Positions 8,343-16,985 of a DNA stretch of 64,000 bases are shown here, piece after piece. The translations under genes were made by a program, and so were the position numbers. The stretch comes from JACVRM01 sp963817375 (GTDB taxonomy: Bacteria > Actinomycetota > Thermoleophilia > Gaiellales > Gaiellaceae). The notes under the pieces were generated by a model. It did not search any database. It was given only the letters and a program-made list of their open reading frames with translations, and was not told the origin of the DNA. The DNA lies in contig CAWFOB010000002.1 in assembly GCA_963817375.1 (NCBI GenBank), positions 62,001 to 126,000 on the forward strand, written 5' to 3'. Positions within the stretch are counted from its first letter, which is position 1, and each line of letters begins with the position of its first letter.

Positions 8343-9231
8343 CGGCGAGCATCTTCTCCCAGACGACGACCTCGTAGAGCACGCGCATGCCGGCCCGCTC
8401 GTAGAGCCGCGTCGCGCCGGTCGGGCTCTCCGCGTCGACCTGGAGCGCGACCGTCCGCTCGCCGCGCTCGAAGAACGTGCGGAAGGCGCTTCGGAGCAGC
8501 GCCTCGCCGATGCCCCGGCGCCGCCACGCAGGGCGCACGCCGAGCCTCTCGACCCAGCCCCACTCGCCGTTGCGCTTCCAGTCGCAGAGCGCGACACCGG
8601 CGATCTCGTGCCCGTCGGCGGCGACGAGGTACAGGGACGGGTCGTTGCCGGCGCGCCCGAACGTGCGTCGCTCGAATTCCTCGAACGGCCTCGGCGCGTG
8701 CATCCAGCCGCCAACCGACCACGCCTCCTCCACGGCCGCGTGAATCAGGTGCTCTTCACCGGCCCGGTACGGGCGGATCTCGATGTCCCCCGGGACGACG
8801 GCCCGCGGCGCGACGTCGAGGTGGATCACCATGCGCCAGGCATGACGCGCCTCGCGGTATCCGCGGCGCTCGAAAAAGGACGCGCCGCCGCGAAGCGCCA
8901 CGTACTGGAGGACGGCGCCATCGACCTCGGCCGCCGCGCGGGCTTCGACGGCGTCGGCCAGCGCGCTGCCGACGCCGCGGCCGCGTGCCGACGGGTCGAC
9001 GTAGCCATCCGCCAGCAGGCGGCCCTGTGCGCGCGCTTCGAAATCCGCGTAGCCGGCGACACGCCCGTCGAGCTCGACCACCCACGCGTCACGTTCGCGG
9101 TCGAGGCTCTCCCAGTGCTCGGCGAGATCGGAGCGCTGCCAGTCGGAGCCGCCCCAGCCGGCGGTGTCGTGCGCGCGCATGACCGCCAGGACGGCGTCGA
9201 GCTCGTCCGGTCGCGGCGGGCGGACAATCAC
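8335..9231 (-). CDS. tandem-GNAT acetyltransferase, paralogue
   Basis: A 298-residue tandem-GNAT protein. Both domains are recognisable: the first has YVDPSARGRGVGSALADAV with the FFERRGYR helix, the second has ERLGVRPAWRRRGIGEALL and ATRLYERAGMRV. It is paralogous to the downstream gene and overlaps it by eight bases. The GTG start at 9231 overlaps the TGA of the HAD gene (GTGA). The first domain here is better preserved than in the sister protein, so both acetyl-CoA sites could bind cofactor. The substrate is unknown. Confidence 0.75.
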   Translation of the reverse strand: MIVRPPRPDELDAVLAVMRAHDTAGWGGSDWQRSDLAEHWESLDRERDAWVVELDGRVAGYADFEARAQGRLLADGYVDPSARGRGVGSALADAVEARAAAEVDGAVLQYVALRGGASFFERRGYREARHAWRMVIHLDVAPRAVVPGDIEIRPYRAGEEHLIHAAVEEAWSVGGWMHAPRPFEEFERRTFGRAGNDPSLYLVAADGHEIAGVALCDWKRNGEWGWVERLGVRPAWRRRGIGEALLRSAFRTFFERGERTVALQVDAESPTGATRLYERAGMRVLYEVVVWEKMLADA

Positions 9232-9887
9232 GTCTCCGGAGCCGGGACGAGGTCGTCGAGCGCATCGGCGAGCCGCGCCAGATCGGGCAGCTCACGCTGC
9301 GCGAACCCCGCCGGCGTCTCGCGAAGCCGGTTGATCCAGACGGTGCGCAGCCCGAGGTCACGCGCAGGAGCGATGTCGTGGAAGCGGCTTGCGGCGACGT
9401 GCACGTGGCCGTCGCGCGGCGCGCCGGTGCGGGCGAAGAACTCCTCCCAGTGGCGGTGTGCCGGCTTGTAGGAGCCGATCTCGGACGCGACGACCGTCTC
9501 GTCGAACGGCACCCCGAGCCGTGCCTTGGACGCCTCGATGAAGTCGGGATCGGTGTTGGAGAGGATCGCGAGCCGCCAGCCGCGGTCGCGCGCGTCCGCG
9601 AGCGCTGCGGGCACCTCGGGGAACGCCTCCCACGACGGCAGCGAGCGGCCGAGCGCATCCTCCTCGCCGGGTGGGACGTCGCCGAGCTGCTCCAGGACGG
9701 CGCGCATGACGTTCCGGTAGGTCATGCCGGGCGTCTCGGCCTCCACCTGCGGCTCGAGCTCGTGGTAGCGGCGCAGCCGCGCGTCGGCTTCGCCGTCACC
9801 CCAGAGGCGCGCGAGCTCGCGGCGGATGCCGCCGTTCCAGTCGATCAGCGTGCCGTAGCAGTCGAACGTGGCCCAGCGCAGCGGCAC
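9228..9887 (-). CDS. haloacid dehalogenase type II-like HAD hydrolase
   Basis: A 219-residue HAD-superfamily hydrolase of the L-2-haloacid dehalogenase type. The nucleophile is D9 in FDCYGTLID, with tyrosine at position 11 where phosphatases have the general acid aspartate, as in dehalogenases. Motif II is SNTD at 110-113, motif III lysine K141 in SYKPAHRHW, and the late acidic region contains FHDIAPARD. Start GTG 9887 shares one base with the TAG of fabF. Its location inside the fatty-acid operon gives no clear metabolic clue. Confidence 0.8.
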   Translation of the reverse strand: MPLRWATFDCYGTLIDWNGGIRRELARLWGDGEADARLRRYHELEPQVEAETPGMTYRNVMRAVLEQLGDVPPGEEDALGRSLPSWEAFPEVPAALADARDRGWRLAILSNTDPDFIEASKARLGVPFDETVVASEIGSYKPAHRHWEEFFARTGAPRDGHVHVAASRFHDIAPARDLGLRTVWINRLRETPAGFAQRELPDLARLADALDDLVPAPET

Positions 9888-11140
9888 TACGCGTCGTAAC
9901 GGGCGAACACCACGCAGGCGTTGTGCCCGCCGAACCCGAACGAGTTGTTGATCCCGATCCGGATGTCGGCCTCGCGCGACTCGTTCGGGATGTAGTCGAG
10001 GTCACACTCGGGGTCGGGCTCCTCGTAGTTGATCGTCGGCGGCAGCACGCCGCGGTTGACCGCGAGGATGGTGAAGATCGCCTCGATCGCGCCGGCCGCG
10101 CCGAGACAGTGGCCCGTGGCGCCCTTCGTGGACGAGATCGGCGTCTTGCGCGCCTGCTCCTCGCCGAGAGCGAGCTTGATCACGCGGGTCTCGGCGGCGT
10201 CCCCGAGCGGCGTCGAGGTCCCATGCGCGTTGATGTAGCCGACCTCCGTCGGGTCGACGCCCGCATCGCCGAGCGCCATCGTCATCGCCCGCGCCGGGTT
10301 CGCGCCGGTCGGGTCGGGCTCGGTGACGTGCTTGGCGTCGGAGGAGAGCCCGTAGCCGAGCACCTCGGCGTAGATCTTCGCCCCGCGCGCCCGCGCGTGC
10401 TCGAGCTCCTCGAGGACGAGCACCCCGCCGGCCTCGCCCATCACGAACCCGTCGCGGCCGGCGTCGAACGGCCGGCTCGCCTTCTCGGGGGCGTCCATGC
10501 GCCGCGAGAGCGCTCGCATCGCACTGAAGCCGGCGATGCCGACCTTCGTGATGCCGGCCTCGGTGCCGCCGCAGAACATGACGTCCGCGCGGCCGAGCCG
10601 GATCGAGTCCATGCCGTCGCCGATCGCCATGTTCGACGCCGCGCAGGCCGTGCACTGCGACGAGAGCGGACCGCGCGTGCCGAGCTCCATCGAGACCCAG
10701 GCGGCGCCCATGTTCGGGATGATCTGCGGGATCGAGAAAGGGTTGACGCGATCCGGGCCGCGCTGGATGAGCACGTCGTAGCAATCCTGGAAGGCCTTCA
10801 GGCCGCCGATGCCGGTCGCGATCGCGGCGCCGACCCGGTCGGCCTCCGGCTCGACCTCGAGGCCGGAATCGGTCTCCGCCTGCCGCGCGGCGGCGGTGAT
10901 CATCTGGGCGAAGCGATCCATGCGCCGCGCCTGCTTGCGCTCGATCCACTCGGTCGGGTCGAAGTCCTTGAGCTCGCAGGCGAAGTCGACCGCGTAGTCG
11001 GTGGCGTCGAAACTCGTGATGCGGTTCGCGCCGCTCTTCCCCGCGGTGAGGTTTACCCAGGTGGTCTCGATGTCGTTCCCGAGCGGCGTCACCGCGCCGA
11101 GGCCGGTCACGACGACCCGTCTTCTGCCGTTCATGCTCAT
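9887..11140 (-). CDS. fabF: beta-ketoacyl-ACP synthase II
   Basis: A 417-residue condensing enzyme that elongates acyl-ACP with malonyl-ACP. The catalytic Cys-His-His triad is visible: C166 in QCTACAASN, histidine in YINAHGTSTPLGD and histidine in STKGATGHCLGAAG. The C-terminal glycine-rich NNSFGFGGHNA motif is intact. The gene follows fabG by ten bases. In many bacteria acpP sits between fabG and fabF, but there is no room for it here and no acyl carrier protein elsewhere in the window. Confidence 0.97.
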   Translation of the reverse strand: MSMNGRRRVVVTGLGAVTPLGNDIETTWVNLTAGKSGANRITSFDATDYAVDFACELKDFDPTEWIERKQARRMDRFAQMITAAARQAETDSGLEVEPEADRVGAAIATGIGGLKAFQDCYDVLIQRGPDRVNPFSIPQIIPNMGAAWVSMELGTRGPLSSQCTACAASNMAIGDGMDSIRLGRADVMFCGGTEAGITKVGIAGFSAMRALSRRMDAPEKASRPFDAGRDGFVMGEAGGVLVLEELEHARARGAKIYAEVLGYGLSSDAKHVTEPDPTGANPARAMTMALGDAGVDPTEVGYINAHGTSTPLGDAAETRVIKLALGEEQARKTPISSTKGATGHCLGAAGAIEAIFTILAVNRGVLPPTINYEEPDPECDLDYIPNESREADIRIGINNSFGFGGHNACVVFARYDA

Positions 11141-11150
11141 CCGCGTCTCC

Positions 11151-11876
11151 CTACATGCCCAGGCCGCCGTCGACCAGCAGTACCTCGCCGGTGATGAAGG
11201 CAGCCTCGTCCGAGGCGAGGAAGCGTACCGCCCCGGCCACGTCGCCCGGATCCCCGAGCCGGCCGAGGGGCGTGTTGTCGAGCATCGCCTGCTGCAGCTC
11301 CTCGGGCAAGACCTCGGTGAGGCGTGTCGAGATGTAGCCCGGTGCGATCACGTTGGCGCGCACATTGCGGGAGCCCAGCTCCCGAGCGAGCGCCTTCGTG
11401 AAGCCGATGATCCCGGCCTTCGCGGCCGAGTAGTTCGTCTGCCCGGGATTGCCGTGAACGCCGACGATGCTGGAGATGTTCACGATCGAGCCCGCGCGCT
11501 TCCGCATCATCCCGCGGGCCGCAGCCCGGCACGTATAGAAGGCGCCGCCCAGATTGGTGTCGATGACCTCGCGCCAGTCCTCGTCGGGCATGCGCGCGAT
11601 CAGCCCGTCACGGGTGAGCCCGGCGTTGTTGACGAGCACGTCGAGGTCGCCCGCCTCCTCGACCAGGCGCTTCGCCTGCTCCGGATCGGAGATATCGGCC
11701 TGCACCGCACGACCGCCGATCGCCGAGGCGACCGCCTCCGCCTCGTCCGCCCCGGCCCGATACCCAAGAACCACGCTCGCGCCCGCGCGCGCCAGCTCCT
11801 CGGCGATCGCCCTCCCGATCCCACGTGACGCGCCGGTGACCAGCGCCGTCTTTCCTTCCAGCGAGGCGAAGGTCAA
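11151..11876 (-). CDS. fabG: 3-oxoacyl-ACP reductase
   Basis: A 241-residue short-chain dehydrogenase/reductase that reduces 3-oxoacyl-ACP with NADPH. The cofactor loop TGASRGIG is at residues 14-21, NNAG at 83-86, and the catalytic S136, Y149 and K153 are in place (NISS, NYSAAK). The C-terminal ITGEVLLVDGG is typical. It lies 35 bases after fabD and 10 bases before fabF in the fab operon. Other SDR activities are possible on sequence alone; position between fabD and fabF makes FabG the strong choice. Confidence 0.95.
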   Translation of the reverse strand: MTFASLEGKTALVTGASRGIGRAIAEELARAGASVVLGYRAGADEAEAVASAIGGRAVQADISDPEQAKRLVEEAGDLDVLVNNAGLTRDGLIARMPDEDWREVIDTNLGGAFYTCRAAARGMMRKRAGSIVNISSIVGVHGNPGQTNYSAAKAGIIGFTKALARELGSRNVRANVIAPGYISTRLTEVLPEELQQAMLDNTPLGRLGDPGDVAGAVRFLASDEAAFITGEVLLVDGGLGM

Positions 11877-11911
11877 CCGGCCCTAGCCTTTCTCGCTTGC
11901 GAGAAAGGCCG

Positions 11912-12844
11912 TCACGCGCTCTTGGACAGGCTCTCTTCGAGCTGGTGCAGCGCGGCGACGCTGTTCACGGAGACGGTCTTCACGCTGCGGTCGATGCGCT
12001 TGACGAGCCCGGACAGCACGTTGCCGGGGCCCACCTCGACGAACGTCTTCACGCCCTCGCCGATCAGGCCGCCGGCCGACTGGGTGAAGCGCACCGGCGC
12101 GGTCAGCTGGTCGACGAGCAGCGTGCCGAGCTTCGTGGCCGGCTCGACCTTCGCCGTGACCGTCGACATGAACGGATGCGTCGTCTCGCGGAACGGCACG
12201 CGCTCGATCGCAGGCCGCAGCCGCTTGGCCGCACTGGCAACCAGCGGGCTGTGGAAGGCCCCCGATACCTTCAGCTTGATGGCTCGTCGCGCGCCGAGGC
12301 TCTGGGCCTCGGCGCTCAGCTCCTCCACCGCCCCGTCCTCGCCGGAGACGACGATCTGCCCGGGGCAGTTGTAGTTCGCAGGCCACACGCCGAGGATCTT
12401 GCGGCAGAGGTTCTCGACCACCTCGTCCTCGAGCCCGAGCACGGCGGCCATCGACCCCGGCCGCTCGCGGGCCGCCTCCGCCATCGCGAGGCCGCGCTCG
12501 CGCACGAGCTCGATCGCCTCCTCGAGCGTCATCGCGTCCACGGCGGCCAGCGCGGCGAACTCGCCGACGGAATGGCCGACGACGAAGTCGGGCTCGATGC
12601 CCTGCTCGCGGATAGCCGCCAGGATCGCCAGGCTGGTCGCTACGAGAGCAGGCTGCTGCACCTCGGTCTCGGTCAGTTCCTCGACGGGCGCCTCGAAACA
12701 GAGGTGGCGCAGGTCGAGGCCGGACGCCTCGCTGGCCCGGTCGTACACATCCATCGCGGCCGGGATCGCCTCGGCCACGTCCCGGCCCATGCCGGACTCC
12801 ACGGAACCCTGTCCGGGGAAACAAAACGCGATCTTGCCCATCAT
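11912..12844 (-). CDS. fabD: malonyl-CoA:ACP transacylase
   Basis: A 310-residue malonyl transferase loading malonyl groups onto acyl carrier protein. The N-terminal FPGQGSVESGMG oxyanion-hole motif and the nucleophile elbow GHSVGE (S92) are present, with catalytic H198 in SGAFHSP. The arginine normally found as LVRERG, binding the malonyl carboxylate, is also present. The ATG at 12844 overlaps the fabH stop as ATGA; a second ATG follows directly. Length and motifs indicate an intact enzyme. Confidence 0.97.
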   Translation of the reverse strand: MMGKIAFCFPGQGSVESGMGRDVAEAIPAAMDVYDRASEASGLDLRHLCFEAPVEELTETEVQQPALVATSLAILAAIREQGIEPDFVVGHSVGEFAALAAVDAMTLEEAIELVRERGLAMAEAARERPGSMAAVLGLEDEVVENLCRKILGVWPANYNCPGQIVVSGEDGAVEELSAEAQSLGARRAIKLKVSGAFHSPLVASAAKRLRPAIERVPFRETTHPFMSTVTAKVEPATKLGTLLVDQLTAPVRFTQSAGGLIGEGVKTFVEVGPGNVLSGLVKRIDRSVKTVSVNSVAALHQLEESLSKSA

Positions 12845-13854
12845 CCTCCGTTCAAGGTCCAGGTCATCAGCGCCGAGCCCCAGGTGAGGCCGGCGCCCAT
12901 ACCTGTCATAAGTACGAGCTCGCCGGGCCGTAGCCTGCCATCAGCGGCGGCGTCCGCGATGGCAAGCGGGATCGAGCCCGACGACGTGTTGCCGTAGCGG
13001 TCCGCGTTCACGACCACCCGATTGTGCGGGATTCCGAGCTTTTTCGCAGCGTGATCGATGATGCGGACGTTCGCCTGGTGCGGGATGTAGACGTCGACGT
13101 CGTCGATCGTGACCCCGCACTCGTCGAGGATGTCGTGCGCCGACGACACGAGGACGCGGGTCGCGAACTTGAACACCTCGCGCCCGTTCATCCGCACGAA
13201 GTGGTCGCCCGCTGCGACCGACTCCGCCGTCGTCGCCTCGCGGGAGCCGCCCGCGGGCAGGTAGAGATGGACGCCTCCGGAGCCCTCCGCGCCGAGCTCG
13301 AAGCCGAGGAACCCGCCCTCGTCGACGTGCTCGAGCACCACCGCGCCCGCACCGTCGCCGAACAGCACGCAGGTGGTGCGGTCGTGCCAGTCGACGATGC
13401 GCGAGAGCACGTCACCGCCGACCACGAGCGCGCGCTCGGAGAGGCCTCCGGCGATCATGCCGTACGCCTGCGCGAGCGCGTACATGAAGCCCGTGCACCC
13501 GGCGGACAGGTCGTACGCGGCCGCGTCGGACGCACCGATCGCGTCGGCGAGCAGCGCGCCGGTGGACGGGAAGGCCATGTCCGGCGTGATCGTCGCCACG
13601 ATGATCAGGTCGATGTCCTTCGCCGCGACGCCGGCCTGCTCGAGCGCCTCGTGTATGGCCGGGAGACAGATGTCCGAGAGCGCCTGCTCGGGTGCGGCAA
13701 CGCGTCGCTCCCGGATGCCGGTCCGCTCCATGATCCACTCGTTCGAGGTGGCGACGAGGGTTGAGAGCTCGTCGTTCGTCACCACCCGTTCCGGCGCGTA
13801 GGCGCCGAAGCCGGTGATCGAGATCGGCCGCTGCCCATTGGCCTTGGCGATCAA
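12841..13854 (-). CDS. fabH: beta-ketoacyl-ACP synthase III
   Basis: A 337-residue initiating condensing enzyme, joining an acyl-CoA primer to malonyl-ACP. Catalytic C120 lies in DLSAGCTGF, H259 in YIPHQANVRI and N289 in RYGNTSSGS. Translation appears to start at TTG 13854, three bases after the fabZ stop, and ends in an ATGA overlap with fabD. Primer specificity (acetyl versus branched) cannot be read confidently from the sequence. Confidence 0.96.
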   Translation of the reverse strand: MIAKANGQRPISITGFGAYAPERVVTNDELSTLVATSNEWIMERTGIRERRVAAPEQALSDICLPAIHEALEQAGVAAKDIDLIIVATITPDMAFPSTGALLADAIGASDAAAYDLSAGCTGFMYALAQAYGMIAGGLSERALVVGGDVLSRIVDWHDRTTCVLFGDGAGAVVLEHVDEGGFLGFELGAEGSGGVHLYLPAGGSREATTAESVAAGDHFVRMNGREVFKFATRVLVSSAHDILDECGVTIDDVDVYIPHQANVRIIDHAAKKLGIPHNRVVVNADRYGNTSSGSIPLAIADAAADGRLRPGELVLMTGMGAGLTWGSALMTWTLNGG

Positions 13855-13857
13855 CGT

Positions 13858-14286
13858 CTAACGCTCCACTGCAAACGTCAGGACGCCGCGGGCGGCCAGC
13901 TTCCCGTCGACCTTGGCGGTCGCGCGGCCGCGGCCGATCGGCCCACGGATGCGCTCCAGGTGACACTCGAGCTCGAGCTCGTCGCCCGGCTCGACGATCC
14001 GCTTGAAGCGCACGTCGTCGATGCCGGCGAAGAAGGCGATGCGGCCGCGGTTCTCCTCCTCGCTGAGGACGGCGACGGCGCCGGCCTGCGCCATGGCCTC
14101 GACGATGAGCACGCCCGGCATGACCGGCCGGCCGGGGAAGTGCCCGGTCGTCCAGAACTCGTCGTCGCGGACATGCTTGCGCGCCACCACGCGGCTCCCC
14201 GGCTCGAGCTCGACGACCTCGTCGATGAGGAGGAAGGGGGGTCGGTGGGGCAGGATCGCCTCGATCTCGCTACGTCCCAGGCCCAC
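13858..14286 (-). CDS. fabZ: 3-hydroxyacyl-ACP dehydratase
   Basis: A 142-residue hot-dog-fold dehydratase, first gene of the fab operon. It contains ILPHRPPFLLIDEV at residues 11-24 and the catalytic pair H49 and E63 in HFPGRPVMPGVLIVEAMAQ. The GTG at 14286 was chosen because the protein begins GLGRSEIEAILPH, matching family starts; the open frame upstream runs into the divergent birA. The 20-base gap to birA must hold the divergent start regions, so promoters overlap the two genes. Confidence 0.95.
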   Translation of the reverse strand: MGLGRSEIEAILPHRPPFLLIDEVVELEPGSRVVARKHVRDDEFWTTGHFPGRPVMPGVLIVEAMAQAGAVAVLSEEENRGRIAFFAGIDDVRFKRIVEPGDELELECHLERIRGPIGRGRATAKVDGKLAARGVLTFAVER

Positions 14287-14306
14287 GAGCCGCCTAGTGT
14301 AGACCG

Positions 14307-14870
14307 ATGGACGACCTCGACCCGGAGGCGGTCGTGCCGCGTCTGCGCGGGCGGCTGGGGCGGCTCTATACCTTCGTCGCGGCGACCGAGTCCACGCAGC
14401 TGCTCGTCCCGGCGGACGCGGCCGAGGGCACGGTTGTCGCCGCGGACGTCCAGACGGCGGGCCGCGGGCGGCTCGGCCGGCGGTGGGAGGCGGCGGCCGG
14501 GACGAGCCTCCTGTTCTCGCTCGCCCTCGTGCCACGGGCGACTCCCGAGCGGCTGCCGTCCTTGACGCTCGTCGCGGCCCGCGCGGTCGCGGATTCGCTC
14601 GGCGTCTCGTCGGCGATCAAGTACCCGAACGACGTCCTGGTGCGCGGCCGCAAGATCGCAGGGGCGCTCGGGGAGGCGCGCGGCGACCGCGTCGTGCTGG
14701 GGATCGGCGTGAACGTCAACGTGCCCGCGGGCGCGCTGCCCGCCGAGACCGTGCTGCCCCCGACGTCGCTGCTGGTCGAGACCGGCGTGCGGCACGACCG
14801 CGGGGCGCTGCTCGCCGAGATCCTCGCGGCGCTCGAGCGGCGATACGACGACTGGCTAGCGCAGGGTTAG
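14307..14870 (+). CDS. birA: biotin-[acetyl-CoA carboxylase] ligase, short form
   Basis: A 187-residue biotin protein ligase that attaches biotin to the carboxyl carrier protein of acetyl-CoA carboxylase, fitting its place beside the fab/acc genes. The biotinyl-AMP site GRGRLGRRW is at residues 52-60, KYPND at 105-109 and the conserved lysine K116 in RGRKIAGAL. There is no N-terminal helix-turn-helix, so it is monofunctional and not a repressor. It also ends right after the catalytic domain, lacking the usual C-terminal SH3-like domain of about 50 residues. The stop overlaps the convergent amidase by 15 bases. Confidence 0.9.
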   Translation: MDDLDPEAVVPRLRGRLGRLYTFVAATESTQLLVPADAAEGTVVAADVQTAGRGRLGRRWEAAAGTSLLFSLALVPRATPERLPSLTLVAARAVADSLGVSSAIKYPNDVLVRGRKIAGALGEARGDRVVLGIGVNVNVPAGALPAETVLPPTSLLVETGVRHDRGALLAEILAALERRYDDWLAQG

Positions 14871-16919
14871 CTGCAAGCTGCGGTTGCCGGCTGCGTCGGT
14901 CGCGACGACGACGAGCGGCGAGCCCTGCACGGTGACGCCGCGCGTGACACCGGCCTGCGCGCGGGCGGTCACGGTACGCCCGGCCGCAGTGAAGGTCAGC
15001 GTCGCGTCTTCGCTCGAGCGGATGCGAAGCGGGCTGCGACTCACGAGTTGAAGCACCGGAGCCACCGTGTCGACGACGACAGGGGTGCTCTGGGTGACCG
15101 TTCCGACGCCGTTCGTGGCGCGAACGGCGAGCGTGTACGTGCCATCGGGAACCGGCGTGCCGTCGGCATCGGTGCCCGCCCAGGTGGCGGCCGTGTCGCC
15201 GGCGGGGAGCGACGCCGCGGCGAGCGTGACCGGAGGATCGCCGCGCCGGGCCGCGGTCACGACGACGTCGGCGGCTGCGGTCAGCGAGTACGAGTACGTG
15301 AGCGCGTCGCCGGTGCCGTCGCCGTTCGGCGAGATCGCCGGCGGCAGCACGGCGAGGCGGGCGAGCGTGCGGTTGACGCTGACGCTGACGGTCGTCGTGG
15401 CCTGGCTCGCGCCGACCACCGCTGTGAGGATGACCGAGTAGGCGCCGTCCGCGAGCGCGTCGGCGGGCCAGGTCAGCGTGTGCGTGCCGACCGCCTGCCG
15501 GCCTTGCGGCAGGGTGAACATGACGTCGCCGAACGGGTCGACGACGTTGGCCGTCACCGTCGAAGCGCGACCGAGGCGGTAGGTGACGAGCCCGGTGTCG
15601 GCGTGGCCGTCGCCGTCCGGCGAGACGACGGCGGGCGAGGCGGCCGCCGTGATCGAGACCGTCGCGGTGCCCCCGCTGAACGAGCCGGACGCAGGTCGCA
15701 CCGAGGGGCCGCTGATCGCCCAGTGGTACGTGCCGGCCGGGATGGCGGTCGCGTCCCAGGTCCAGTCGACCGCCGCGCCGAAGCCGGAGCCGCTTGCCAC
15801 CGGAATGCCCTCGGCGTCGGCCACGTCCACGCGCCACGCGAGCGGGCCGGAGAGACGGCCGGTGAAGTGGACGAGCCCGCCGGGCTTCCCCTCGACGAGC
15901 GGCGCGTACAGCTTCGGGAGGCCCGTCCTTGCCACCGCGGCGGCGATGCTCGGAAGGAGCGCGTAGGCCCTGTCGCCCGGGCAGGTCGTGTAGCCGGTGT
16001 CGCGGTGGCCCGAGATCGCCCGCAGCGTCACGCGCTTGCCGGCGCGGTACTCGGGATTCCCCCCGGACGCGAAGGTCACGCGCGAGAGCGGGTCGACGTG
16101 GGCTATGTCGAGCCGCCAGGCGAGCAAGCGCACGAGCGCGGCGCGGGCAGCCGCGGACGGCGACGCTGAGCTGTACGTCCCAATCAGCGCGACGCCGACC
16201 GACCCGTCGTTGAAGCCCTCCGCGTGCGCGCCGATCACCGGCTTGTCGATGCCGCCGTAGCGGCCTTCGAAGATCTGGCCGAAGCGGTCGACGAGGAAGT
16301 TGTAACCGATGTCGTCCCAGCCGTTCGAGTACACGTGGTACACCGCGATGGCGCGCACCATTGCCGCCGACTGGGCCGGCGTCGCGGGGCTCGCCCCGGC
16401 GGTGTGATGGACGACGGCGAAGCGCACGGCCGGCGCGTAGCGCACCGGCACCTTGCGGCGGTAGGCGGTGTCCGTGCCGGCCCAGGCGCGACGGGGGATG
16501 ATCCCGGGCGCGCCCGTGTAGGTCAGGCGGCGCACCGGCTCGAGCGGCTGCGACGGGCTCGACACGAACGCCGTCCGCAAGCGTGTGACGCGGCCGTGCA
16601 GGCGGTACTGGATCGCATGCGCCTGGCCTGTCCACCAGGGGCTGCCGACCTTCCAGGGCTGCGGGCCGTCCGGGCCGTCCTCGGGCTCGGGCCGCGATGG
16701 GTGCCAGGCGCTCCACCCCTTCGCGCTCCGAACGCGAAACGCAACGGTCCCGGGCCCGCGCGAGCTGACACCGACGAGGTCGAACCGAAGCGGCGCGGCG
16801 CGGGTCAGCACGACACGGCCGCCCGGCGCGAGCTCGCGGGTGACGGCGCGCGGGCCGGCCGCGCGGGCGACCGCGGGGACGACGAGCAGGATTGCAAGGG
16901 CGAGGACGACGGCTCGCAT
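14856..16919 (-). CDS. secreted N-acetylmuramoyl-L-alanine amidase with FlgD-Ig-like repeats
   Basis: A 687-residue exported cell-wall hydrolase. Residues 1-21 are a signal peptide ending ARA. After an N-terminal beta-rich domain, a PGRP/amidase_2 domain spans about 140-330, with zinc ligands H171 (AVVHHTAG), H305 and C313 (SGHRDTGYTTCPG) and a CYH-like NGWDDIGYNFLVD motif. The C-terminal half holds two modules each starting with a calcium-site-like SPDGDG or SPNGDG motif, typical of FlgD-Ig-like domains, and a final Ig-like domain. The ATG at 16919 gives the signal peptide. It is divergent from the nfeD gene. Confidence 0.9.
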   Translation of the reverse strand: MRAVVLALAILLVVPAVARAAGPRAVTRELAPGGRVVLTRAAPLRFDLVGVSSRGPGTVAFRVRSAKGWSAWHPSRPEPEDGPDGPQPWKVGSPWWTGQAHAIQYRLHGRVTRLRTAFVSSPSQPLEPVRRLTYTGAPGIIPRRAWAGTDTAYRRKVPVRYAPAVRFAVVHHTAGASPATPAQSAAMVRAIAVYHVYSNGWDDIGYNFLVDRFGQIFEGRYGGIDKPVIGAHAEGFNDGSVGVALIGTYSSASPSAAARAALVRLLAWRLDIAHVDPLSRVTFASGGNPEYRAGKRVTLRAISGHRDTGYTTCPGDRAYALLPSIAAAVARTGLPKLYAPLVEGKPGGLVHFTGRLSGPLAWRVDVADAEGIPVASGSGFGAAVDWTWDATAIPAGTYHWAISGPSVRPASGSFSGGTATVSITAAASPAVVSPDGDGHADTGLVTYRLGRASTVTANVVDPFGDVMFTLPQGRQAVGTHTLTWPADALADGAYSVILTAVVGASQATTTVSVSVNRTLARLAVLPPAISPNGDGTGDALTYSYSLTAAADVVVTAARRGDPPVTLAAASLPAGDTAATWAGTDADGTPVPDGTYTLAVRATNGVGTVTQSTPVVVDTVAPVLQLVSRSPLRIRSSEDATLTFTAAGRTVTARAQAGVTRGVTVQGSPLVVVATDAAGNRSLQLTLR

Positions 16920-16946
16920 CGGCGGATGCCTACCGTGCCAGCACGA

Positions 16947-16975
16947 TCGGCCGGAGACAAGCCCGCAGCTAGAAT
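16947..16975 (+). promoter_or_regulatory. candidate near-leaderless promoter of the nfeD operon
   Basis: TAGAAT at 16970-16975 matches the -10 consensus at five of six positions. The hexamer 17 bases upstream (TCGGCC, 16947-16952) is poor. Transcription would begin only two or three bases before the GTG at 16986, so the mRNA would be nearly leaderless; no Shine-Dalgarno motif is present before that GTG, which agrees with this. Prediction only. Confidence 0.35.
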
Positions 16976-16985
16976 CTTTACAGCG

